The notes beneath the pieces are model-generated. The model was not told the DNA's origin, ran no database searches, and was given only the letters and a program-made list of their open reading frames with translations. A stretch of 9,122 bases of DNA from Alphaproteobacteria bacterium (GTDB taxonomy: Bacteria; Pseudomonadota; Alphaproteobacteria; Sphingomonadales; Rhodothalassiaceae). The position numbers and the translations under genes are program-made. Numbering within the stretch: the first letter of the stretch is position 1; each line of letters starts with the position of its first letter. The stretch covers positions 1 to 9,122 of the forward strand of contig RFIU01000103.1 of the NCBI GenBank assembly GCA_003695555.1, read 5' to 3'. Of the stretch, positions 1 to 7,139 are shown piece by piece.

Positions 1-278
1 AGCAGGCCCAGCCCGCGCACCTCGATGAGGCCGGCAATGCGCGGTGGCGGCGCGGCAAGCAGACGATCCGGCGTGGATTGCGCATCAAGCACGACATAAT
101 CGTCGGCGACCAAGAGGGCGCCCGCCTCTATCAGGCGCAGGGCGAGCGCCGACTTGCCCGCGCCCGATGGCCCGCGCAGCAGGATGCCGCGCCCGTGCCA
201 GGCGACGCAGCTCGCATGCACCAGTTCCCCTTTCGCGTCGGATATCGACGGGGCGGATGTGGCCGATGGATCTCTCAT
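1..278 (-). CDS. hprK: HPr kinase/phosphorylase, short alphaproteobacterial type (3' end outside window)
   Basis: The reading frame enters from the left edge, so only the first 92 residues are present. HprK phosphorylates and dephosphorylates the PTS carrier HPr on a serine, using ATP or pyrophosphate, in the cytoplasm. Visible motifs are a Walker A loop GPSGAGKS at residues 36-43, a conserved His region just before it (VHASC, His21), an acidic LVADDYV motif (Asp59, Asp60) and the IAGLIEVRGLG stretch at 81-91 that is typical of the family. The protein starts almost directly with the kinase domain, as in alphaproteobacterial HprK, and lacks the N-terminal domain of the Firmicutes enzyme. I chose the ATG at 278 because AGGAAG lies 9 bases upstream (288-293); an in-frame ATG at 296 has no comparable site. 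The gene follows chvG after 102 bases on the same strand, the known alphaproteobacterial arrangement in which EIIA and HPr genes often come next. Identity is secure; the C-terminal part is unseen. Confidence 0.93.
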   Translation of the reverse strand, partial: MRDPSATSAPSISDAKGELVHASCVAWHGRGILLRGPSGAGKSALALRLIEAGALLVADDYVVLDAQSTPDRLLAAPPPRIAGLIEVRGLGL

Positions 279-380
279 GTCCCGAGGCTTCCTCATCGCA
301 GCCGCCAGGTCAAGCGCTACCCAATTCCGGCAGCCGATGAGAGATCTTCGCGCTGGTGGGTGGAGGGGGCTGCCCTTCTC

Positions 381-2069
381 TCACCCGCGCGGCAGTTCGA
401 CGATGAAGCGCGCGCCGGGCCCGTCCTCCCGATTTTCGGCACGGATCCGTCCGCCATGCGCCTCGACGATCTGTCGGGCGATGGCAAGCCCGAGGCCGGA
501 ATGGGTCCCGAACGCCTCACCTTCGGGACGTTCGGAATAGAATCGCGCGAAGATCTTTTCCGCCGCGCCTTCCGGCAGTCCCGGCCCTTCGTCCTCGACG
601 AGGATCCGGGTCCGCTCGCCATCCGCCTCAAGCCGGACCGTCACTTTCCCGCCTTCGGGCGAGAAGGAAATGGCATTGTCAATCAGATTGGCGAAGACCT
701 GCGCAAGGCGGCCTTCGAGCCCGCGGATGCGCGCCGCCTCGCGGGCGCGGCGATCGGCCTCGAAGAAAAGATCCACCTCCCGACCACGGCCCAGATCCTG
801 CTCGCGTGCGATTCGGTCGCGATAGGCGCTAACCGTCGTCTCCAGCAATGCGGCAAGATCCAGTGACGTCATCTCGGCACGGGTCAGTTCCGCATCGAGA
901 CGCGAGGCATCCGAAATGTCGCTGATCAGCCGGTCGATGCGACGAACGTCCTCGCCGATGATCGCGAGCAGTCGTCGTCGGGTCGCGGCATCACGCGCCT
1001 TGGAGAGCGCCTCGCTTGCCGAACGCAGCGATGAGAGCGGGTTCTTGAGCTCATGCGCGACATCGGCAGCGAACTGCTCGATCGCATCGATCTGGCGATA
1101 GAGCGTCTGCGTCATCTGGGCGAGCGTGCGCGAGAGAACGCCGAGCTCGTCGCGCCGACGCGGGTCGGCGGGAATCGCATCGGCCCGCGAGGCCCCGAAG
1201 CGAATCCGTTCGGCCGCGCGTGAAAGTCGCTGAATCGGTCGCACGATGCTGGCCGCGAGATAGACGGAAAGGGCCAGCGTGATCGTAATCGCCAGCAGAA
1301 AGACCTTCAGAATCTTGTACTGCTCGGCCCGCAGCAGCGCATCGATATCGTGGCTGTCGGTGGTCAGCATCACCGCGCCCAGCACCCGCCGGAAGCGCTG
1401 GACGGGTGCGGCGGCCGAGAGCATCAGCCCGCCTTCCGGCAAGCGGCGCAGCCGCTGGTCCGCAACACCGATCAGCGCCGAGAGCACCTCCGGATAGTCG
1501 GCGGCCCGTTGATGGCTTTTTTCCACATAGAGGGGTAGGCGTTCGTCTTCGCCGAAACGGGCAAGACGCTGCTCGATGCGATCGACGAGGCGAAGGATCT
1601 TCGGCCGGCGGGTCGGCAGCGGCGGCAGGGGTTCGGCCTCGACTCCACCATCACCGGCAAGCAGACGGCTGTCGACCAGCAGCGTGCCGTCGGCCGCGAA
1701 CAGCCGCGCCCGGTTGCCGCTCGGCGCGACGAGGCGGGCGATCAGCCGTCGTGCGGCATCAGCTTCGATACGGTCCATCTCCGGCCCGCCAACCGCCGAT
1801 TCGCCGATCGCGCCTGCCAGCGTCTCGGCCTCCAGCGCCAGGCGGTCGAGTCGCCGGGCGATGAGATTGTCGCGAAAGCCACTCAGGTACAGAACTCCAC
1901 CGGCAAGAATCGCGAGCGCCAGCAGATTGACGGCGAGAATCCGCCACATCAGCGGAGAAAGGAACAGCGTGCGCCGCACCGGGCCACCGTCCGCGGCGAG
2001 GACGGAAGACGCCGCTGCGGGGACGGACGCGCCCGTTCCCATGGAGCCGCGCCGCTCCTGATCAGTCAT
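381..2069 (-). CDS. chvG: ChvG-type sensor histidine kinase (ExoS/ChvG family)
   Basis: This is an inner-membrane sensor kinase, expected to phosphorylate the ChvI regulator encoded upstream. From the ATG at 2069 it has 562 residues. In order: a cytoplasmic N-terminus, TM1 about 43-65, a periplasmic sensing domain about 66-251, TM2 about 252-275 ending at the ASIVRPIQRL junction, a HAMP segment about 276-328, and a HisKA domain with H-box FAADVAHELKNPLSSL (phospho-acceptor His339). The ATPase domain follows, with N-box NLIDN (461-465), G1 DEGPG (493-497) and G2 GLGLA (525-529). All catalytic motifs are intact. An in-frame ATG at 2105 would add 12 residues; I prefer 2069 because GGGAAGG lies about 10 bases upstream, whereas 2105 has no visible ribosome site. 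It follows chvI after 66 bases and precedes hprK. In rhizobia and Agrobacterium, ChvG/ExoS responds to acid and host-associated cues and is antagonised by periplasmic ExoR; no exoR is in this window, so the signal here is inferred only. Confidence 0.93.
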   Translation of the reverse strand: MTDQERRGSMGTGASVPAAASSVLAADGGPVRRTLFLSPLMWRILAVNLLALAILAGGVLYLSGFRDNLIARRLDRLALEAETLAGAIGESAVGGPEMDRIEADAARRLIARLVAPSGNRARLFAADGTLLVDSRLLAGDGGVEAEPLPPLPTRRPKILRLVDRIEQRLARFGEDERLPLYVEKSHQRAADYPEVLSALIGVADQRLRRLPEGGLMLSAAAPVQRFRRVLGAVMLTTDSHDIDALLRAEQYKILKVFLLAITITLALSVYLAASIVRPIQRLSRAAERIRFGASRADAIPADPRRRDELGVLSRTLAQMTQTLYRQIDAIEQFAADVAHELKNPLSSLRSASEALSKARDAATRRRLLAIIGEDVRRIDRLISDISDASRLDAELTRAEMTSLDLAALLETTVSAYRDRIAREQDLGRGREVDLFFEADRRAREAARIRGLEGRLAQVFANLIDNAISFSPEGGKVTVRLEADGERTRILVEDEGPGLPEGAAEKIFARFYSERPEGEAFGTHSGLGLAIARQIVEAHGGRIRAENREDGPGARFIVELPRG

Positions 2070-2135
2070 CCCAGATCCGCCTTCCCATTTGCCCTGTGCG
2101 ACCATCGACAGGCAGGCTTGCCATCGCCGGGATCG

Positions 2136-2861
2136 TCATGCACGGGGCTGATCCCGGAAACGATAACCGACACCATAGAGCGTCTCGATCGCCTTGAAGT
2201 CGGGATCGACAGCGCGAAACTTCTTGCGCAGACGCTTGATATGGCTGTCGATGGTGCGGTCATCGACATGGATGTCGTCCGAATAGGCCGCATCCATCAG
2301 CTGATCGCGACTCTTGACATGGCCGGGACGATAGGCGAGCGCCTGCAGGATCAGGAACTCGGTCACCGTCAGTTTCACCTCCTTGTCGTCCCATGAGACG
2401 TAGTGACGCGCCGGATCGAGTTTCAGGCGGCCGCGTTCGATCAGCGTTTCGCCCTTCTCCCCGGAATCTCCCTGCCGGCGCTCGTGCTCGCGCGCGGCGT
2501 GATATCGGCGCAGGATGGTCCGGATCCGCTCGATCAGCAGGCGCTGCGAAAAGGGTTTTGAGACATAGTCGTCGGCTCCCATCTTGAGGCCGAGCAGCTC
2601 GTCGATCTCGTCATCCTTCGAGGTCAGGAAGATCACCGGCATGTCGGTCACCTCGCGCAGGCGGCGCAGCACCTCCATACCGTCGAGGCGCGGCATCTTG
2701 ATGTCGAGCACGGCAAGATCCGCAGGCTTTGCGGTCAACGCCTCTAGCGCGCGCTCGCCATCGGCATAGGTGCGCACGTGAAAACCTTCCGCCTCGAGCG
2801 CGACGGTCAGCGAAGTGAGAATGTTCCGGTCGTCGTCAACGAGTGCGATCGTGGTAGCCAT
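2136..2861 (-). CDS. chvI: ChvI-type OmpR-family response regulator
   Basis: DNA-binding response regulator of 241 residues, partner of the ChvG kinase encoded next. The N-terminal receiver domain (about 1-120) shows the acidic cluster DDD at 9-11, phospho-acceptor Asp53 in VLDIKMP, Thr80 in FLTSKDDE and Lys102 in VSKPF. The C-terminal winged-helix domain (about 140-236) carries the recognition region DDRTIDSHIKRLRKKF and ends with ETLYGVGYRF, very typical of ChvI. The chosen start is the ATG at 2861, which gives MATTIALVDDD and has GGGGAA at 2867-2872 (7-base spacer); an upstream in-frame ATG at 2903 would add 14 residues with no family support. It is the first gene of the leftward chvI-chvG-hprK set and is divergent from pckA. 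ChvI is often described as essential or required on rich medium in alphaproteobacteria. All key residues are present. Confidence 0.95.
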   Translation of the reverse strand: MATTIALVDDDRNILTSLTVALEAEGFHVRTYADGERALEALTAKPADLAVLDIKMPRLDGMEVLRRLREVTDMPVIFLTSKDDEIDELLGLKMGADDYVSKPFSQRLLIERIRTILRRYHAAREHERRQGDSGEKGETLIERGRLKLDPARHYVSWDDKEVKLTVTEFLILQALAYRPGHVKSRDQLMDAAYSDDIHVDDRTIDSHIKRLRKKFRAVDPDFKAIETLYGVGYRFRDQPRA

Positions 2862-2926
2862 GACTATTCCCCGATGAACCTGTCTGCCGCCGGCGGCGGC
2901 CATTCTCCCGGTGCAGGAGAGCGGAT

Positions 2927-2988
2927 GGAACGGCAGCCGGAAACCTGATGCGGTCGATTCGCATGGCGGCCGAGGCCCTGTCCGTTCC
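2927..2988 (-). repeat. Nested inverted repeats in the presumed chvI leader
   Basis: GGAACGG at 2927-2933 is matched exactly by CCGTTCC at 2982-2988. The outer pairing can extend to GAT (2924-2926) with ATC (2990-2992) if one base (2989) bulges. Inside lies ATGCG (2948-2952) with CGCAT (2960-2964) around a 7-base loop. If chvI transcription starts to the right of 2988 this would be a branched hairpin in its 5' leader. Short perfect repeats arise by chance in GC-rich DNA, so function is inferred only. Confidence 0.3.
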
Positions 2989-3037
2989 GATCAACAGGTA
3001 AGCATTGTGCGAAAAGTGACAAGAACGCGGCGCAATT

Positions 3038-3078
3038 GCAAAGGAATCTCCCTTCATTTTGCAAAGATCATGGCAAAG
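3038..3078. repeat. Three spaced GCAAAG direct repeats upstream of pckA
   Basis: GCAAAG occurs at 3038-3043, 3061-3066 and 3073-3078. The first two are embedded in the longer match TTGCAAA (3036-3042 and 3059-3065), 23 bases apart; the third is 12 bases further on. The first copy overlaps the palindrome GCAATTGC. Regularly spaced copies in a divergent promoter region could be regulator binding sites for pckA, chvI or both. I do not recognise the motif as a named operator. Confidence 0.35.
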
Positions 3079-3242
3079 CGGCGGCCACTTGGCGGAAGGC
3101 TTGATTCGTGCCGGCAAACGCGCAAATTTGTCCGCCCATCGAAACGGGCCGGACCGCCCATGGATGGTTTGCCATCCCATCCGGGTCAGGCGACATGAAC
3201 CGTTTCTTTCAGACCCACCGACTGCAACAAAGGCGAGGAACG

Positions 3243-4829
3243 ATGACCGACGGCGCAATCACCATTGACGGACTGCAGTTGAAACCGGCCCGCATCATCC
3301 GTAACCTGAACCGGCCTCTGGCCTATGAGGAAGCGATCCGTCGCGATGAAGGCCTGCTCGCCATCGACGGCCCGCTGGTCGTCGAGACGGGGCGTCATAC
3401 GGGACGCGCCGCCAAGGACAAGTTCATCGTCCGCAATGCCGCGACCGAAAACGAAGTCTGGTGGGGGGCGGTCAATCAACCGATGGAGCAGGCCGCCTTC
3501 GACCGCCTGCTCGCCGATGTCGTTGCCTATTATGAGGGCCGCGAGGTCTTCGTGCAGGAGTCCTTCGGCGGCGCCGACCCGGATTATCGGGTTGCCGTTC
3601 GGGTGGTCACCGAAACCGCCTGGCATTCGCTGTTCGCGCGCACCATGCTGATCACCCCTGACGAGGACGAGCGCCAAGGGTTCAAATCGGATTTCACGAT
3701 CCTGCATGCGCCGGGCTTTGCTGCCGATCCGGCCCGCCATGGCTGTCGTTCGGAAACCGTCATCGCAATGGATTTCGCCCGTCGGATCGTTCTGATCGGC
3801 GGCACCGCCTATGCCGGCGAGATCAAGAAGTCGGTCTTCACCATTCTCAATTTCCTGCTGCCGCCCGAAGGCGTGATGCCGATGCATTGTTCGGCGAATG
3901 TCGGCGAGGCGGGCGATGTCGCAATTTTCTTCGGCCTGTCGGGCACCGGCAAGACGACGCTTTCGGCCGACCCGCGCCGTCAGCTCATCGGAGACGACGA
4001 ACACGGCTGGTCGGACAATGGCGTCTTCAATTTCGAGGGGGGCTGCTATGCCAAGATGATCCGCCTGTCGGCCGAGGCGGAGCCCGAGATCTTCGCCACC
4101 ACGAAGCGCTTCGGCACGATTCTCGAAAATGTCGTGATCGATCCCGAAACCCGCATCCTGGACCTCGACAGCGACGCGAAGACCGAGAATACCCGCGGCG
4201 CCTATCCGGTGGACTTCATTCCCAACCACCTGCCGGAAAACCGTGCCGGCCAGCCGAAGAACATCGTCATGCTGACGGCGGATGCCTTCGGTGTGCTGCC
4301 GCCGATCGCCCGGCTGACGCCCGAACAGGCGATGTATCACTTCATCTCGGGCTATACCGCCAAGGTCGCCGGCACCGAGATCGGCGTCACCGAGCCGCAG
4401 GCGACCTTCTCGGCCTGTTTCGGGGCGCCCTTCATGCCCCGCCATCCGGGCGTCTATGGCGACCTGCTGCGTCAGCGCATCGCCCGTCACGGGGTCACCT
4501 GCTGGCTGGTCAATACCGGTTGGACCGGCGGCCCCTATGGCATCGGCCACCGGATGCCGATCAAGGCGACCCGGACACTGCTCAATGCTGCGCTCGACGG
4601 CTCGCTGAATGCCGCCGAGATGCGCATTGACCCGAATTTCGGCTTCGAGGTGCCGAAGGTGGTCCCCGGCGTCGATGCAAAGATTCTCGATCCGCGTGGC
4701 ACCTGGGACGATCCTGCGGCCTATGACGCCAAGGCGGCGGACCTCATCCGCCGTTTCAACGAGAACTTCGCGCAGTTCGAGGATGCGGTGGACGAGGCGA
4801 TCCGCAAGGCGGCCCCCGCCCCGGCCTGA
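3243..4829 (+). CDS. pckA: Phosphoenolpyruvate carboxykinase (ATP)
   Basis: Cytoplasmic gluconeogenic enzyme converting oxaloacetate and ATP to PEP, CO2 and ADP. It has 528 residues, close to the roughly 530-540 usual for the bacterial ATP-dependent family. Substrate-binding and catalytic motifs are all present: RHTGR at 51-55, GGTAYAGEIKKS at 186-197 (metal and substrate lysines), MHCSANVG from 214 (metal-ligand His215), Walker A GLSGTGKTT at 231-239, the kinase-2 IGDDEHGW segment with Asp251 and Asp252, and WTGGPYG at 427-433. The start is the ATG at 3243 with GAGG four bases upstream. In-frame ATGs at 3108 and 3195 would add N-terminal residues unlike the family, whose proteins begin shortly before the LNRPLAYEEAI-like segment. 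It is divergent from chvI-chvG, a conserved alphaproteobacterial arrangement, and an OsmC-like gene follows 8 bases after its stop. Expression is expected to rise on organic acids, but the sequence does not show the regulator. Confidence 0.97.
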   Translation: MTDGAITIDGLQLKPARIIRNLNRPLAYEEAIRRDEGLLAIDGPLVVETGRHTGRAAKDKFIVRNAATENEVWWGAVNQPMEQAAFDRLLADVVAYYEGREVFVQESFGGADPDYRVAVRVVTETAWHSLFARTMLITPDEDERQGFKSDFTILHAPGFAADPARHGCRSETVIAMDFARRIVLIGGTAYAGEIKKSVFTILNFLLPPEGVMPMHCSANVGEAGDVAIFFGLSGTGKTTLSADPRRQLIGDDEHGWSDNGVFNFEGGCYAKMIRLSAEAEPEIFATTKRFGTILENVVIDPETRILDLDSDAKTENTRGAYPVDFIPNHLPENRAGQPKNIVMLTADAFGVLPPIARLTPEQAMYHFISGYTAKVAGTEIGVTEPQATFSACFGAPFMPRHPGVYGDLLRQRIARHGVTCWLVNTGWTGGPYGIGHRMPIKATRTLLNAALDGSLNAAEMRIDPNFGFEVPKVVPGVDAKILDPRGTWDDPAAYDAKAADLIRRFNENFAQFEDAVDEAIRKAAPAPA

Positions 4830-4837
4830 GCGACACG

Positions 4838-5341
4838 ATGGCGCCGGAAAGTCATTCCTACCGGCTCGAAGTCCTCTGGACAGGAGCAGACCAGGACGGC
4901 ACCGCCGCCTATGCCTCCTACCGTCGCGATCATCTGATCCGCGCCCCCGGCAAGCCCGATCTTGCAGGTTCCAGCGATCCTGCCTTTCGCGGCGCGGCCG
5001 AGTGCTGGAACCCGGAAGAGCTGCTCGTCGCATCGCTTTCTGCCTGCCACATGCTCTGGTACCTGCATCTGGCAAGCGAGTCCGGCATCATCGTGCGCAG
5101 CTATCGCGATCGCCCGAGCGGCGAGATGAGGATCGATCCCGCGACCGGCGGCGGCCGCTTCGTGGCGGTTACGCTCGCGCCCGAGATCGTCATCGACGAA
5201 GACGGCGACATCGCGCGAGCGCGACGTCTGCATGCCGCGGCCCATCGTCGCTGCTTCATCGCCGCATCGGTCAATTTCCCCGTCCGGGTGAAAAGCACCA
5301 TCCGGCAACAGACCAACCCCGGGCAACGAATGGGAGAGTGA
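4838..5341 (+). CDS. OsmC-family peroxiredoxin (organic hydroperoxide reductase-like)
   Basis: OsmC/Ohr-family protein of 167 residues. The family reduces organic hydroperoxides with a pair of cysteines, usually as a cytoplasmic dimer. Diagnostic features are the NPEELLVASLSACHM stretch at 58-72 with Cys70 as the likely peroxidatic cysteine, and HRRCFIAASVNFPV with Cys139 as the resolving one. The segment is close to the general OsmC subgroup rather than classical Ohr, so no symbol is given. The ATG at 4838 comes 8 bases after the pckA stop with no clear ribosome site of its own, so it is probably translated from the pckA message by coupling. It converges on the Nudix gene. No regulator of the OhrR type is adjacent. 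The physiological substrate is unknown; some OsmC-like proteins act on other thiol substrates. Confidence 0.88.
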   Translation: MAPESHSYRLEVLWTGADQDGTAAYASYRRDHLIRAPGKPDLAGSSDPAFRGAAECWNPEELLVASLSACHMLWYLHLASESGIIVRSYRDRPSGEMRIDPATGGGRFVAVTLAPEIVIDEDGDIARARRLHAAAHRRCFIAASVNFPVRVKSTIRQQTNPGQRMGE

Positions 5342-5376
5342 GGCCCTTCATCCTCGGTCTGAAAGTCGCTGCTTCT

Positions 5377-5997
5377 TCACCTCGATGTGGTGGGAAAGCC
5401 GTAGGCGGCAGGATCCCAGTCGGCGGGCGGGGTGGTGTGCAGGCGCGGCGTGCCGCTCATGTGATCGGCGCGGTGTGCGTGCAGTGCCCAGTGAACGGTC
5501 GGGAAGGCGATTTCGTGCCAGGGAATTTCCTCCCATCCGAACAGGGCGACCTCGCGGCTTTCGGGACCCGGCGCGATATCCGGCCGGGCGAGCCGGGCAG
5601 CGAAGAAGATCTGCACCTGCGAGATCCGCGGTATCGAATAGACGGCGAGCAGGCGCTCGATATCGAGCGCAGCGCAGGCCTCTTCCTCGGCCTCGCGGCA
5701 GGCGCCCTCCTCGAGCGTCTCGCCGACTTCCAGAAAGCCCGCCGGCAGGGTCCAGAAGCCGGCCCGCGGCTCGATCGCGCGCCGGCACAGCAGATAGCGC
5801 CCCTCATGCTCCACCACCGAGCCGACGACGATCTTCGGATTGACATAATGGATGAAGCCGCAATGGCGGCAGACCTCGCGCTTGCGGTTGTCGCCGTCCG
5901 GCACGCATCGTTCAAAGGACGGTGCCAGTCCGCCCGCCGATGCGGTAGAGGACGCCTTATCCTCAGGCATCGCCGGATCTTTGCCGTCCTGCTTCAT
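5377..5997 (-). CDS. Nudix hydrolase with N-terminal zinc-ribbon-like segment
   Basis: Predicted pyrophosphohydrolase of 206 residues that would cleave nucleoside-diphosphate-X compounds (NADH, ADP-ribose, FAD and similar); the substrate cannot be told from sequence. The Nudix box runs from Gly87: GFLEVGE (87-93), seven residues, then REAEEEAC (101-108). The metal-binding glutamates 102, 105 and 106 are present, but the usual glycine near the box end is Cys108. Upstream is the segment CRHCGFIHYVNPK with Cys43 and Cys46, as in Nudix proteins with a zinc ribbon; the first half offers only Cys31, so the ribbon may be incomplete. Its ATG overlaps the ccmI stop as ATGA (5994-5997), and its own ribosome site is weak, so it is likely translated by coupling at the tail of the ccm operon. 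An in-frame ATG at 5970 is a possible alternative start. It converges on the osmC-like gene with 35 bases between stops. Confidence 0.9.
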   Translation of the reverse strand: MKQDGKDPAMPEDKASSTASAGGLAPSFERCVPDGDNRKREVCRHCGFIHYVNPKIVVGSVVEHEGRYLLCRRAIEPRAGFWTLPAGFLEVGETLEEGACREAEEEACAALDIERLLAVYSIPRISQVQIFFAARLARPDIAPGPESREVALFGWEEIPWHEIAFPTVHWALHAHRADHMSGTPRLHTTPPADWDPAAYGFPTTSR

Positions 5998-7139
5998 TCT
6001 TGCCCGTCTTCTTTTTTCCTGCCCTTCTCCGGCCGGTCGATCTGCTGGATCCGGGCGATTTCACGGTCAATGGCCGAACGCTGCGCCTGCGGCACCAGGG
6101 TGCGCAGCCGTTGCAGGGCGCGGACCGCCTTTTGCGTCTCACCGAGCACCAGATAGGACCGCGCAAGTCGCTGCCAGCCGGACGCATCGTCAGGATGGCG
6201 GGCGAGCCGCTCCTCGAGCCGGGCGACCATCGCGCGAATCATCGACCGGCGCGCCTCAGGCGATGCCTCCTGCATCGCCTGCATCGTCTCGACCCGCTCA
6301 ACCTCGCGTGCGATCCGATCTCGCCACGGCGCATCTTCGGGCGCTGCCGACAGCAGCTCGTGCCAGATCTTCAACGCGGTTTCGGCATCCCCTTCCTGAA
6401 GCCGTTTCAAGCCCGCATAATAACGCGGCGCCGGATGGTCCGGCTCCCGTCTTGCCAGCTCTTCCAGCGCCAGAATCGCTGCCGGAGTGACCCGTCCGCC
6501 GGCCTTGGCGATCAGCGCCTCGGCGCGCTCCAGCAGCAGCTCGCGGTCATCGGGCGCGCGCTTCAGTCCCTCGCGCGTGGCTTCGAGGACGAGATCCGTG
6601 CGGCCGAGATCAAGCGCGGTGCGCGCCAGCAGCCGCCAGCCATCGACCCGTTCGGGATGGGTCTTCAAACGCCGGGCAAGCTCCTCGACAAGGCCGGGAA
6701 GCTGCACCGATGCCGGATCTTTACCCTCCTCCCTCGCCGTTTCCTTCACCCTTGCGGGTGCGGCGGGCAGGTCGGGACGGCCGAGCGCGAGATAGACGCC
6801 GACACCGACGAGGAGCGGCCCGGCGACAAGCATGGCCAGCGCGGCCCAGCCGATCGGCGCCGGGCATGCACCGACGGGATCATCATTCTTGGCCGCTTCG
6901 GCTGCAATCAGGCGACGTGCGGTCCTTGCCCGCTCGGTCTCGAAGGCGGCTTCATCGATCAGGCCTTCGCTACGCTCATGTTCGAGAGCGACGAGCATGT
7001 CTCTACAGTGTGCGATCAGAGCAGAACGCTCCCCCGCTCCTGCCGTTTCGCTCCCACGCTCGGCGCGGCGCAGGAGCAGCAGCGGCAGGCCGAGCGCGAG
7101 GGACAAGAGCACCACCGCAATGAGCCAGAACATGCTCAT
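5994..7139 (-). CDS. ccmI: Cytochrome c maturation protein CcmI (apocytochrome chaperone)
   Basis: Membrane-anchored chaperone that binds the C-terminus of apocytochrome c and hands it to the CcmF/CcmH heme ligation complex. It has 381 residues. TM1 (about 4-23) is followed by a roughly 70-residue loop containing LEHERSEGLIDEAAFETE, then TM2 (about 97-119) and a periplasmic tetratricopeptide-repeat domain. TPR-like units are visible at about 150-196 (DGWRLLARTALDLGRTDLVL) and 318-350 (SGWQRLARSYLVLGETQKAV). This two-TM plus TPR layout is that of alphaproteobacterial CcmI/CycH. The start at 7139 has GGAGG at 7146-7150 (6-base spacer) and overlaps the ccmH stop as ATGA; an ATG two codons in is possible. 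The C-terminus is highly charged (EKGRKKEDGQE). It ends in an ATGA overlap with the Nudix gene. Confidence 0.93.
   Translation of the reverse strand: MSMFWLIAVVLLSLALGLPLLLLRRAERGSETAGAGERSALIAHCRDMLVALEHERSEGLIDEAAFETERARTARRLIAAEAAKNDDPVGACPAPIGWAALAMLVAGPLLVGVGVYLALGRPDLPAAPARVKETAREEGKDPASVQLPGLVEELARRLKTHPERVDGWRLLARTALDLGRTDLVLEATREGLKRAPDDRELLLERAEALIAKAGGRVTPAAILALEELARREPDHPAPRYYAGLKRLQEGDAETALKIWHELLSAAPEDAPWRDRIAREVERVETMQAMQEASPEARRSMIRAMVARLEERLARHPDDASGWQRLARSYLVLGETQKAVRALQRLRTLVPQAQRSAIDREIARIQQIDRPEKGRKKEDGQE

Larger units (their letters stand above)
2862..3242. promoter_or_regulatory. Divergent chvI / pckA intergenic regulatory region
   Basis: These 381 bases separate the chvI start (2861, minus) from the pckA start (3243, plus) and must hold promoters for both. 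No convincing coding frame is present: the short frames here lack family features and ribosome sites. The segment 3001-3070 is the most AT-rich part and the likeliest promoter zone. Seen directly are two perfect 8-base palindromes, GCAATTGC (3032-3039) and CAAATTTG (3123-3130), three GCAAAG copies (3038, 3061, 3073), and in the chvI leader a 12-base palindrome GCCGCCGGCGGC (2886-2897) plus nested inverted repeats (2927-2988). On the minus strand TTGTCA (3015-3020) could be a -35 element for chvI, but no good -10 follows. I cannot assign exact promoters. The pckA ribosome site is GAGG at 3235-3238, four bases before the ATG. Confidence 0.55.

Noticed and set aside
279..380. A terminator or promoter between chvG and hprK.
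   Set aside because: No stable hairpin with a T run and no recognisable promoter hexamers are seen in these 102 bases, so co-transcription is the simpler reading.
78..866. A 262-codon plus-strand open frame opposite hprK and chvG.
   Set aside because: It is antisense to the Walker A of HprK and the ATPase domain of ChvG, spans their intergenic gap, and has no family features.
3101..3129. A sigma-70 promoter for pckA: TTGATT (3101-3106) with AAATTT (3124-3129).
   Set aside because: The 17-base spacing fits but the -10 match is poor, so I do not list it as a promoter.
3108..3242. N-terminal extension of pckA from the ATG at 3108 or 3195.
   Set aside because: The added residues do not resemble the family, and the ATG at 3243 has the only good ribosome site and gives the expected length.
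3186..5075. A 629-codon open frame on the minus strand opposite pckA and the start of osmC.
   Set aside because: It mirrors the pckA codons; GC-rich third positions remove stops from this frame. The translation is low-complexity (Arg, Gly, Asp rich) with no domain, while pckA has every family motif.
5342..5376. A bidirectional terminator between the convergent osmC-like and Nudix genes.
   Set aside because: The 35 bases show no GC-rich hairpin followed by a T run on either strand; only 3-base pairings are visible.
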